From assembly GCF_026230195.1 (NCBI RefSeq), contig NZ_CP036501.1, forward strand, positions 2,170,001 through 2,234,000: DNA of 64,000 nt. Direction: 5' to 3'. This document shows, one piece after another, positions 9,868 to 18,153 of this stretch (positions are counted from its first letter, which is position 1; every line of letters begins with the position of its first letter). Both the position numbers and the translations under genes were made by a program. A model generated the notes under the pieces. The model was not told the DNA's origin. It worked only from the letters and a program-made list of their open reading frames with translations, and did no database searches. Origin of the DNA: Candidatus Paraluminiphilus aquimaris (GTDB lineage: Bacteria; Pseudomonadota; Gammaproteobacteria; Pseudomonadales; Halieaceae).

Positions 9868-10274
9868 AGATTACCGCTCGCTCATTGTCAGGAACGCATT
9901 TACCACCCCGGCGGCACTGTCTCACTACGTAAGAAGTCTCGCCGGATGTGACTGAGCCCCGAATTTACTGCCGGAGGATGGGCTGTCGCGAGTAATTTGC
10001 GACGGCTGGGGCACCAGAAAAGTCTAACCGGACTCAGTCTCGTCCAACAATGCACCGACTAGTCCGTCGCGCTTATCCTCTGGATTTTTGAGTAGACCGG
10101 GACGCCTCAAAAGCTCGCCACGAGAACGCCTTGCAGCGACTGCATTCAGAGCTTCCCATTTACCGCACCGATATCCCGACTTGTCTCAAGCTCCCTGTCC
10201 TACCGCCAGCGCTCATGGGATGTTAGCGTCTGGAAAAAATTCAAACCAATAAACTAGTCGGGGTTACTCCAAAC
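9868..10274. promoter_or_regulatory. divergent promoter region, GH3/symporter operon versus TonB receptor
   Basis: There are 407 non-coding bases between two divergently read transport/hydrolysis genes, so both promoters should lie here. An 8-base palindrome GACTAGTC is at 10057-10064 and ACTAGTC recurs at 10253-10259. A half-site TGTTAGCG near 10220 resembles the left half of LacI-family operators, but I see no matching right half. I find no convincing ORF. Confidence 0.5.
10260..10269 (+). promoter_or_regulatory. ribosome-site motif shared with the GH16 gene
   Basis: GGGGTTACTC lies just before the receptor ATG. The identical ten bases sit directly before the GH16 ATG on the other strand (25514-25523). 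It includes the Shine-Dalgarno G-run, so a shared leader or post-transcriptional control is possible but unproven. Confidence 0.4.
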
Positions 10275-13226
10275 ATGGATCGTCACTTGTTTGCAAAAAA
10301 ACGCGTTTCGCTTGCCGTCTCTCTTGCTCTCGGAGCAGTGGCCGCATCTCCTGTCATGGCACAGGACGGCGAGAACGCCAATGGCCAGATGATGGAAGAA
10401 GTCGTCGTCACGGGTATTCGTTCAAGTCTCAAGCGCGCAATGGACACGAAGCGAGATGCGACTGGTGTCGTAGATGCTATTACGGCTGAAGACATCGGTG
10501 ACTTCCCCGACACAAACTTGGCCGAAGCGCTCCAACGTATCACTGGTGTCGCAATTGACCGGGACCGCGGTGAAGGTGCTCGAGTCACGGTTCGAGGTTT
10601 TGGCGCCGACTTCAACTTGGTCACGCTAAACGGCCGCCAGATGCCAACGCACAGTGGCCTTGGACGCTCATTCGACTTCGGTGATATTGCCTCGGAGAGT
10701 GTTTCGGGCGTCGAGGTATACAAGACGGCGCAAGCCAGTGTCCCCACGGGTGGCATTGGTGCAACCATCAACGTGCTGACAGCGAAGCCGCTGGATAATC
10801 CCGGCCTGTCTGCATCGCTCGCCGCTCGAGGCGTGAAGGATCAAAGTTCCTTCACCGGTGATGAGTGGACTCCCGAAGTGGCGTTCCTGCTCTCTAACAC
10901 ATTCATGGACGACACTGTTGGTATCGCAATAACCGGTAGCTTCCAGGAGCGACAATCGGGACAGGCGTCTGGATCAAACGGCAACTGGCTCGAGCGCGAT
11001 GGCGTTGGCGTGCCCGATAACGGTCAACAGATCAATGGCCCCGTACCGGGCGACATAGTGGGCTTGCCACAGCAGCAGACCTACACACTCGACGAATGGG
11101 ACCGTGAGCGAACAAATGCGCAGGTCACGTTGCAGTGGAGCCCTATCGAGACACTAACGGCAACCCTCGACTACACCTACGCGGAACTTGATCTCCGACA
11201 CACGGCCAACAGCATGTCGGTTTGGTTCAGCCCAACAGGTCAATCGGGTAACTGGGTTCGCGAGGGCAACGTCGTTAGCCCATTGGTTTACACCGAGACA
11301 AACAACCAGCCCGACTTCTCTATGGGTGCGTTCTCTGATGCATCGATTAATGAGCGCAAGTCGACTGGCTTAAACCTCAAGTGGGATCCTACGGACCGCT
11401 TGAGTCTGGAACTCGACTACCACGACTCCGAAGCAACACGAAACCCCAACAGTGCATTCGGGAGCTCTGGCCAAGTTTCAATGTCAATCTTTGGACGCGA
11501 ATTGACCTCGGTCAACTACACCAACGAGCTGCCTGTGTTAACCCTTGGGATGGCCGAGCCTATTTCGCCTGACGACCTACAAATCTCTGGGTCAGTTTTC
11601 AATAACAACTGGGCAGACATGGGCATCGAGCAGGTCCAGTTCGACGGTAGCTTTGAGCTGACAGACACGCTGGTACTGGACTTTGGCGTGGCTCAAACAG
11701 AAGTGGATAACTACACGGCTGGCTCAAACGTACAGCGGAATACATGGGGACAAAACCAGACGTCTGCGTTTGGCAGTGTTGCCGACCTCGTTGTACCGGC
11801 CTCTTTGGCGGGCGTTTTCAGCGAGTTATCAGGTGGCGATCAAGTCAACAACAACTTCTTTATGGCCAATATGGAGGATCTCGCAGCACGTGCTGAGTTC
11901 CTGCAAAGCTTGCCCGAAAGTAACCCAATGCATCTGGCGACCGCCTCCAATTTGGGTGACTGCGGTACCGGCTTCTGTGCGAGTTCAACGCCTGACAGCG
12001 AAGATTTCTTTGAAGAAGATACATTCGCTGCTTATTTGCAACTTAACTTTGCGGGCGAAATTTTTAACCGCCCCTTCAACGTTCGCGCTGGTGTGCGACA
12101 CGAAGAGACCGAGGTGGTTTCAAGTACAGCGGCACAAGCGTACGACCGCGTTGAATGGCGCTCAACGAACGAATTCGAAATTATCCGAGCAGAAGGAAGC
12201 GTACCGTCTGCGCTCGCGGGCGAGTATGACTTCACACTCCCTTCTATCGACTTCGATATGGAGTTAACCGACAACTTGGTATTACGCGCATCGGCAAGCC
12301 AAACGATTGCTCGCGCAGGATACGGGTCGCTCGTCGGCACCTTGAACCTTCCCACCATCACGCGGGTTGACCAAGGTATTCCAGGCGAAGCGATTGCATC
12401 GGTCGGTAACCCAGGTCTCTTACCTTACGAGTCGGATAACCTCGATTTCTCGCTAGAGTATTACTACGGAGAGGCGAGCTATATCTCTGCAGGATACTTT
12501 GACAAGAAAGTCCGCAACTGGATCGCCGGAGGTATTCTCGAAAACGTCATCCTGAATGATCAGCTGGCAAGTCCAGGTCTTGGCCCACTCTATAACGATG
12601 CGGCTGCGGCACTGCAAGCTCAGAACGGTGTCTACCCTGGAAACGCAGAGATTCGTGATTACATCTTCGCCAACTTTGCTGATCAACCAGGTGTGGACGC
12701 TGCGAACCAGGTTATTACGGGTGTTGTCGGTCGAGATGATGCTGTGCCCTTCAACGTCAATACGCTCACCAACAGTGATCGTGAAGAAGGGATCGACGGC
12801 TGGGAATTGGCATGGCAACACAACTTCTGGGACACGGGCGTTGGCTTCATTGCGAACATGACCATTGCGGATGGCTCTGCTGTCTACGATAACCAGCTGA
12901 ACGAGAGCCAGTTCGCGCTTGCGGGCTTGTCCGACACACGTAACTTCATCCTGTTCTACGATAAGTATGGACTTCAGGCTCGTGTTGCCTACAACTGGCG
13001 TGACGGTTACTACACAGGTGGTGATCTCAAGCCTGGCTACCAGACCGAGTATGAGCAGTGGGATGCCAACATCACGTACGAACTTACCGATGGTTTGGTT
13101 GTGTTCGTAGAGGGCATCAACATTACCAACGAGACATTCCGCTCTCATGGTCGTAGCCAGTACCAGACCTACGGCGTTGGTCAGATCGGTGCGCGCTACA
13201 ACGTAGGCTTCCGCTACAACTACTAA
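10275..13226 (+). CDS. TonB-dependent receptor (Caulobacter-type, glycan uptake)
   Basis: The 983 aa outer-membrane protein has a signal peptide ending near AVAASPVMAQ (residues 20-30) and a TonB-box-like EEVVVTG at about 41-47. The plug domain follows with DTNLAEALQRITGVAIDRDRG, VTVRGFGADFNLVTLNGRQM and a 22-strand-type barrel. The end VGFRYNY carries the terminal aromatic typical of barrel proteins. This receptor class (TIGR01782-like) usually imports plant or algal oligosaccharides, and neighbouring GH16 and GH3 enzymes point to beta-glucan fragments. No SusD partner is present, as expected outside Bacteroidetes. A terminator follows at 13250, before the halogenase operon on the same strand. 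Confidence 0.94.
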   Translation: MDRHLFAKKRVSLAVSLALGAVAASPVMAQDGENANGQMMEEVVVTGIRSSLKRAMDTKRDATGVVDAITAEDIGDFPDTNLAEALQRITGVAIDRDRGEGARVTVRGFGADFNLVTLNGRQMPTHSGLGRSFDFGDIASESVSGVEVYKTAQASVPTGGIGATINVLTAKPLDNPGLSASLAARGVKDQSSFTGDEWTPEVAFLLSNTFMDDTVGIAITGSFQERQSGQASGSNGNWLERDGVGVPDNGQQINGPVPGDIVGLPQQQTYTLDEWDRERTNAQVTLQWSPIETLTATLDYTYAELDLRHTANSMSVWFSPTGQSGNWVREGNVVSPLVYTETNNQPDFSMGAFSDASINERKSTGLNLKWDPTDRLSLELDYHDSEATRNPNSAFGSSGQVSMSIFGRELTSVNYTNELPVLTLGMAEPISPDDLQISGSVFNNNWADMGIEQVQFDGSFELTDTLVLDFGVAQTEVDNYTAGSNVQRNTWGQNQTSAFGSVADLVVPASLAGVFSELSGGDQVNNNFFMANMEDLAARAEFLQSLPESNPMHLATASNLGDCGTGFCASSTPDSEDFFEEDTFAAYLQLNFAGEIFNRPFNVRAGVRHEETEVVSSTAAQAYDRVEWRSTNEFEIIRAEGSVPSALAGEYDFTLPSIDFDMELTDNLVLRASASQTIARAGYGSLVGTLNLPTITRVDQGIPGEAIASVGNPGLLPYESDNLDFSLEYYYGEASYISAGYFDKKVRNWIAGGILENVILNDQLASPGLGPLYNDAAAALQAQNGVYPGNAEIRDYIFANFADQPGVDAANQVITGVVGRDDAVPFNVNTLTNSDREEGIDGWELAWQHNFWDTGVGFIANMTIADGSAVYDNQLNESQFALAGLSDTRNFILFYDKYGLQARVAYNWRDGYYTGGDLKPGYQTEYEQWDANITYELTDGLVVFVEGINITNETFRSHGRSQYQTYGVGQIGARYNVGFRYNY

Positions 13227-13249
13227 ATCGGTACCGCAAAATCCTATTG

Positions 13250-13276
13250 AAAACCGCCCTTTTGGGCGGTTTTTTG
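13250..13276 (+). terminator. rho-independent terminator after the TonB receptor
   Basis: The stem aaaaccgccc/gggcggtttt with a tttt loop ends in a T-run. It separates the receptor from the halogenase operon 57 bp further on. It could be partial, with read-through setting a lower level of the downstream genes. Confidence 0.88.
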
Positions 13277-13332
13277 TTTGTGTAGATGACGCAAACTCTT
13301 ACACTCACCGGACATCCATTGCGCAATTCACC

Positions 13333-14901
13333 ATGGCTCAACACGATATCAAAGACATTGTAATTGTTGGCGGAGGCACCGCTGGCTGGTTGACCGCGAA
13401 TATTATTGCGGCTCGATTTTGCCCTGAGAAAGGTCGCGGTCTCCAGGTAACACTTGTCGAGTCGCCCAACGTGCCCACCGTTGGCGTAGGCGAAGGCACA
13501 TGGCCGTCGATGCGAACAACCCTTAAAGATATTGGGATTGCCGAGGCAGACTTCATTCGCTCATGTGATGCCTCGCTTAAGCAGGGCACATGGTTTAAAG
13601 ATTGGATCACAACGGGCGATACACCCTACTACCACCCGTTCTCACTGCCAGAAGGGTTTGACACCGTAAATCTTGCTGAGCACTGGCTCGCGGGAGCGGC
13701 GGGCAATGTGCCCTTTGCAGAGGCTGTGACCCCACAGTATGCCGTCTGTGAGCTTGGGAGGGCGCCGAAACAAATTGGCATTCCTAATTATGCGTATACC
13801 GTTAATTACGGATACCACCTCGACGCGGGTAAATTTGCAGCGCTGCTCACAAAAAATGCCACCGAAAAACTTGGAGTCAAGCACCTTCATGCGGACGTGG
13901 TCAGCGTTAATACCGATGAAAACGGGTACATAACAGGCGTAGTGACTGAGCAAGCAGGTGAAATCTGTGGAGACCTATTTATCGACTGCTCCGGCTTTCA
14001 AAGTCTACTCCTTGGTCAGCATTATGGTACTGAGCAAGTGTCTGTTGAGTCGATACTCTTCAATAACGCGGCCGTGGCCGTACAAGTGCCCTACCCCGAC
14101 GAAACAACGCCTATTGCGACAACGACACACTCTACTGCCCAAAAGAACGGTTGGGTCTGGGATATAGGACTTCAGCACCGTCGTGGTGTTGGACACGTCT
14201 TCTCTAAAGACTTCCAGTCTCATGAAGAAACCCTTCAGGTCCTTGATCAGTATCTCAAAGACACAGGTCGATCGAAGGGACTGGAAGATCTGAATCCCCG
14301 ACTGCTGAGTTTCGATCCAGGTTACCGCGAAAAGTTCTGGGTAAAGAATTGCCTTGGCATTGGTTTGTCGGCGGGCTTCATTGAACCGCTGGAAGCATCC
14401 GCGTTGGTACTTGTAGAGCTAAGCGCAGCCGCCCTGGCTAATCAGATGCCACGTGATCGGAGCGATATGACGGTGATTGCGGATCGCTTCAATCGAGAAT
14501 TTGAGGGGCGCTGGTCGCAAATTATTGACTTCCTCAAGCTCCACTACGTGCTATCAAAGCGAGATGATTCAGCCTATTGGACCCGTAACCGCGCCCCTGC
14601 CTCCATACCCGATACACTGCAAGAAAATCTCATTGTTTGGGCTAATCGCGCGCCTTGGTATCATGATGACCTGCGGCGTGATGAGATGTTCCCTGCAGCC
14701 AGCTACCAGTACGTATTGTATGGTATGGGGTTCGAATCGCGACTGACCTTTGATGCCCTTCGCTCTAGCGAAGATAAACGGTCAATGGCAAAGCAGCTAT
14801 TTGCGGAGACGCAGAAAAAGGCGCAAAAATATGGGCAGTTTCTGCCGCCTACACGCTTTTTAATGAATCAAATACGCGAGCAGGACTTCGCGAGAATTTA
14901 G
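13333..14901 (+). CDS. flavin-dependent tryptophan-halogenase family protein (copy 1)
   Basis: The 522 aa FAD protein belongs to the PrnA/RebH family. The FAD site GGGTAGW is at 13-19 and VGVGEGTWPSM at about 50-60. The family catalytic lysine is matched by Lys83 (SLKQG), and the Glu near the halide pocket by Glu354 (EPLEASA). The family WxWxIP motif is altered to WVWDIG at 274-279, so true halogenase activity is doubtful. No dedicated flavin reductase is nearby. It is the first gene of a four-gene operon (spacings 10, 4 and 7 bp) with SapC, a cupin protein and a second copy. The role in glycan use is unknown. Related clusters next to TonB receptors are common in Caulobacter and Alteromonadales-like bacteria (family knowledge). 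Confidence 0.87.
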   Translation: MAQHDIKDIVIVGGGTAGWLTANIIAARFCPEKGRGLQVTLVESPNVPTVGVGEGTWPSMRTTLKDIGIAEADFIRSCDASLKQGTWFKDWITTGDTPYYHPFSLPEGFDTVNLAEHWLAGAAGNVPFAEAVTPQYAVCELGRAPKQIGIPNYAYTVNYGYHLDAGKFAALLTKNATEKLGVKHLHADVVSVNTDENGYITGVVTEQAGEICGDLFIDCSGFQSLLLGQHYGTEQVSVESILFNNAAVAVQVPYPDETTPIATTTHSTAQKNGWVWDIGLQHRRGVGHVFSKDFQSHEETLQVLDQYLKDTGRSKGLEDLNPRLLSFDPGYREKFWVKNCLGIGLSAGFIEPLEASALVLVELSAAALANQMPRDRSDMTVIADRFNREFEGRWSQIIDFLKLHYVLSKRDDSAYWTRNRAPASIPDTLQENLIVWANRAPWYHDDLRRDEMFPAASYQYVLYGMGFESRLTFDALRSSEDKRSMAKQLFAETQKKAQKYGQFLPPTRFLMNQIREQDFARI

Positions 14902-14911
14902 GTGGATAACG

Positions 14912-15628
14912 TTGGGAAACATACAAAAGTTAAACAATGTTGAGCATGCTCAACTAAAAATAAAGCAGTCAGCCTGCGACGCCGATCACGTCATGTTCTC
15001 GCCAATTTACACCACGGAAATGCGGGCACTACAAAGCAATTTTCCGCTCATGTTTTATAAGTCACCCAACGATGGAAGTTTTTCACCCGTCGCACTTTTT
15101 GGGTTTGAGCAGGGTGAGAACCTGTTTATCCATGAGAATCGTTGGACAAGCCAATATATCCCTATGCTGATTCAACGTGGCCCCTTGATGATTGCGACAG
15201 AGGGGCAGACCGCGACAGGCGAGACATCGCGTGTGATCGCGATCGACATGGAGCACCCCAATGTATCCGATATCGAGGGCGAGCCACTTTTCTTGGAGTT
15301 TGGGGGCAATACGGCTTACCTGGACCGGCTCGCCGCAATGCTTGAAGGTATACATCAAGGGCACACCCTAACACCGTCCTTTGTAGACGCCCTTAATCAG
15401 CACAACCTCATTACAGCCATAACGCTTAAAATCACGCTCAACAACGGGCAGGAGCATGCACTAGAAGGGTTCTACGCCATCGACGATGAGACGCTGCAAA
15501 CGCTCAACGAAGAGGCGACCACTGACCTCCACCGCCGAGGATATCTGCTTCCCGCCTACATGATGGTGGCGTCCCAATCTCAACTAAAGCGTTTGATAGA
15601 ATTAAAAAACGCCAAGGTTACAACTTAG
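14912..15628 (+). CDS. SapC family protein
   Basis: The 238 aa protein starts with TTG at 14912, preceded by AGGTGG that overlaps the stop of the halogenase gene. Conserved SapC features are HVMFSPIYTTEMRALQSNFPLMF near residue 25, FGFEQGENLFI, RWTSQYIPMLIQRGPLMI, and a C-terminal FYAIDDETLQTL and GYLLPAYMMVASQSQLKRL. SapC was named from an S-layer/secretion locus in Campylobacter, but its biochemical role is not known. It has no signal peptide or membrane segment, so it is probably cytosolic. Its fixed place between halogenase and cupin genes suggests the four products act together. Confidence 0.85.
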   Translation: MGNIQKLNNVEHAQLKIKQSACDADHVMFSPIYTTEMRALQSNFPLMFYKSPNDGSFSPVALFGFEQGENLFIHENRWTSQYIPMLIQRGPLMIATEGQTATGETSRVIAIDMEHPNVSDIEGEPLFLEFGGNTAYLDRLAAMLEGIHQGHTLTPSFVDALNQHNLITAITLKITLNNGQEHALEGFYAIDDETLQTLNEEATTDLHRRGYLLPAYMMVASQSQLKRLIELKNAKVTT

Positions 15629-15632
15629 GTTA

Positions 15633-16655
15633 ATGCCTGTGCTTAAGCACGCAACTGCTATAACGGAAGTCCAGCTATCACCAGGCACCCCGCCGTCTGA
15701 AGCACTCTTGCTTTCGGATACGCCATGGGTGGCCCGTGGCTATGTCGCTGACTGGCCGCTGGTCAAAGCCGCAGCACGTGGAGCGGACGATGCGCTTGCC
15801 TACATTGCCGGCTTTTACCAAGGTCGGCCGGTTAATGCTTTTTTAGCAGAGCCTGAATTCGAAGGCCGTTTCTTTTACAACGACGACCTCACCGGCTTTA
15901 ACTTTATACAGGTTAATACGCAATTAACGCAGGTCTTTGAAAAGCTGTTGGCGTTTTCGACGAGCAATGAGAAAAACCCCGCCCTCTATGTTGGAAGCAC
16001 TCAAACGAGTGCTTGGCTACCGGGCTTTAACGAGGCTCATCCACTGCCCTGCAATTTACCGGAACCGATGACCAGCCTATGGATTGGGAACGAATCACGG
16101 GTTGCAGCGCACTTCGATTTTCCACGTAATATTGCGTGCTGTGTACTGGGTGAGCGACGATTTACAGTGTTCCCTCCGGAGCAAGTAGAGAATCTTTATG
16201 TTGGACCATGGGACCTAACGCCCGCGGGACAGCCCATCAGCATGGTAGATTTTCACAGCATTGATTACGCACAGTTTCCTAAATTTAAGGAAGCCGAAGA
16301 ACACGCTCAAACGACAACTCTAGAACCTGGCGATGTCATTTATCTGCCAAATATGTGGTGGCACCAAGTAGAGTCTCTTAGTCCTATCAATGGACTGGTC
16401 AACTTCTGGTGGCAAGAGACACCGGGTGTTTATGGGTCACCAACTGAAGCCCTCAAGCATGCATTTCTGAGCATACGCTCACTACCCTTACATCAGCGTA
16501 AGGCCCTTAAGACGATGTTTGATCACTACGTCTTCGCAGAGACCACAGAACATCTCGAACACCTGCCAGAAGCAAGCTGGGGCCGGTTGGGCGGTATCTC
16601 TGACACACTCGCCCGACAGCTACGTGCTGAACTCACTAATTCGTTAAAACGGTAG
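15633..16655 (+). CDS. cupin-like/JmjC-type domain protein
   Basis: The 340 aa protein has the cupin_8/JmjC-like layout of Fe(II)/2-oxoglutarate hydroxylases. The metal ligands are readable as HFD in RVAAHFDFPRN (about residue 160) and a late His in PNMWWHQVESL (about 247). ERRFTVFPPEQVENLYVGP between them matches the family. It starts at ATG 15633, four bases after the SapC stop, and is followed seven bases later by the second halogenase gene. It may hydroxylate a protein or peptide side chain, as related JmjC proteins do. The substrate is unknown and this role is inference. Alternative roles are a non-catalytic cupin or sugar isomerase-like protein. Confidence 0.83.
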   Translation: MPVLKHATAITEVQLSPGTPPSEALLLSDTPWVARGYVADWPLVKAAARGADDALAYIAGFYQGRPVNAFLAEPEFEGRFFYNDDLTGFNFIQVNTQLTQVFEKLLAFSTSNEKNPALYVGSTQTSAWLPGFNEAHPLPCNLPEPMTSLWIGNESRVAAHFDFPRNIACCVLGERRFTVFPPEQVENLYVGPWDLTPAGQPISMVDFHSIDYAQFPKFKEAEEHAQTTTLEPGDVIYLPNMWWHQVESLSPINGLVNFWWQETPGVYGSPTEALKHAFLSIRSLPLHQRKALKTMFDHYVFAETTEHLEHLPEASWGRLGGISDTLARQLRAELTNSLKR

Positions 16656-16662
16656 CCAAACC

Positions 16663-18153
16663 ATGAAGCAGCGCACAGTAAACAATGTTGTTATCGCAGG
16701 CGGTGGAACCGCGGGCTGGATGGCGGCCGCCGCGCTATCACGTTTAGTGGGCCGGAAGATTAACGTCACGCTCGTCGAATCGGAAGAAATTGGCACCGTG
16801 GGGGTTGGCGAAGCGACGATCCCCACCATACTTACAATTAACCGTCTCCTTCAAATACCCGAGCCCGACTTCATTAAATTAACCAGTGGCACATTCAAGC
16901 TAGGAATTCGCTTTGAGAACTGGCGCAAGCAAGGCGAGGATTACATACACTCCTTTGGTGACACCGGTAAGGGCAGCTGGGCTGCTGGCTTCCATCATTT
17001 TTGGCTACGTGCAAAAGAAATGGGCCTTGCGGAAGAGTATGGCGAGTACTGCACCGAGCTTAAGGCGGCAGAGGCGGAGCGATTTGCAATCACCAGCCAG
17101 AATAAGTTGAACTACGCCTATCACCTTGATGCGACGAAATACGGTATGTATCTCAGGAGGCTCGCCGAGTCGTCAGGTGCCACACGTATAGAGGGCAAGA
17201 TTAAGCGTGTTGAGACGTCGTCTGAAGATGGTTTCATCGAAGCACTTCACCTCGAAGATGGTCAGCGCATTGAGGGCGATCTATTTATCGACTGCACAGG
17301 TTTCAGAGCGCTCTTAAGCGAAGGTGCCCTCGCTACTGGTTTTGATGACTGGAGTCACTGGCTCCCCGCAAATCGCGCTTGGGCGGTGCAAAGCGAGTTA
17401 AAGGAACACCCCAAGCCTTACACACGGGCTATCGCTCATAAAGTCGGCTGGCAGTGGCGGATCCCGCTGCAACATCGAGCAGGCAATGGGCTTGTCTACA
17501 GCAATGAATTCATGGACGACGACACCGCGAGAGAACTTCTACTCTCGAATGTGCCTGATAAGCCTCTCACCGAGCCGCGTCCTATCAAGTTTGTAACGGG
17601 ACAGCGCAAGCAGTATTGGAACAAGAACTGTATCGCCATTGGTCTGTCGAGTGGCTTTATTGAGCCTTTAGAGTCGACGAGCATTCACTTCATTCAAAAC
17701 GGCATCATGTGGCTACTACTGATGTTCCCAGATGCCTGCATCGAGCCAAGCACAGTGAACGAGTACAATCGAACGATGCGCTCGGAGGCAGAGCATATTC
17801 GGGACTTTATTGTCCTTCATTACACTCTGAATCAGCGCCATGGTGATCCCTTCTGGGATTATTGCAGAAATATGGATCTGCCCGATTCACTCAAGCATCG
17901 TATGGAACTCTTCGAGCGCTCCGCGCGGGTATTCAAACCCCAGGACGATGTCTTTGCAGAGAATTCGTGGGTTCAGGTAATGATGGGCCAAGGTATGGAG
18001 CCGCAGGGCTATCACAACATCGCTCAAGCAATGTCTGAATCCCAAATGACGGCGTTTTTAAAAGGCATACAGCACGAGGTCGCCCAAACCGTTGCCAAAC
18101 TTCCTGAACACGGCGCGTTTGTTAAGACCCTTGTCCAGCACGCCCGTGTTTAG
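16663..18153 (+). CDS. flavin-dependent tryptophan-halogenase family protein (copy 2)
   Basis: The 496 aa protein is clearly related to copy 1 but keeps the complete halogenase signature. It has GGGTAGW (13-19), VGVGEATIP (46-54), the catalytic lysine at Lys79 (GTFKLGIRFENW), WQWRIP (263-268) and the EPLESTS pocket with Glu337. This intact set supports real flavin-dependent chemistry, either halogenation or a related oxidation. It needs FADH2 from a reductase that is not in the window. It is the last gene of the operon. Its stop overlaps by four bases the stop of the convergent thrombospondin-repeat gene, leaving no room for a terminator. Confidence 0.9.
   Translation: MKQRTVNNVVIAGGGTAGWMAAAALSRLVGRKINVTLVESEEIGTVGVGEATIPTILTINRLLQIPEPDFIKLTSGTFKLGIRFENWRKQGEDYIHSFGDTGKGSWAAGFHHFWLRAKEMGLAEEYGEYCTELKAAEAERFAITSQNKLNYAYHLDATKYGMYLRRLAESSGATRIEGKIKRVETSSEDGFIEALHLEDGQRIEGDLFIDCTGFRALLSEGALATGFDDWSHWLPANRAWAVQSELKEHPKPYTRAIAHKVGWQWRIPLQHRAGNGLVYSNEFMDDDTARELLLSNVPDKPLTEPRPIKFVTGQRKQYWNKNCIAIGLSSGFIEPLESTSIHFIQNGIMWLLLMFPDACIEPSTVNEYNRTMRSEAEHIRDFIVLHYTLNQRHGDPFWDYCRNMDLPDSLKHRMELFERSARVFKPQDDVFAENSWVQVMMGQGMEPQGYHNIAQAMSESQMTAFLKGIQHEVAQTVAKLPEHGAFVKTLVQHARV

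Noticed and set aside
10220-10233. LacI-type operator before the TonB receptor
   Set aside because: Only the left half-site TGTTAGCG is clear. The right half does not match and no LacI gene is in the window.
12453-13148. 231-residue open frame antisense to the TonB receptor
   Set aside because: No signal, motif or ribosome site. The receptor frame is certain.
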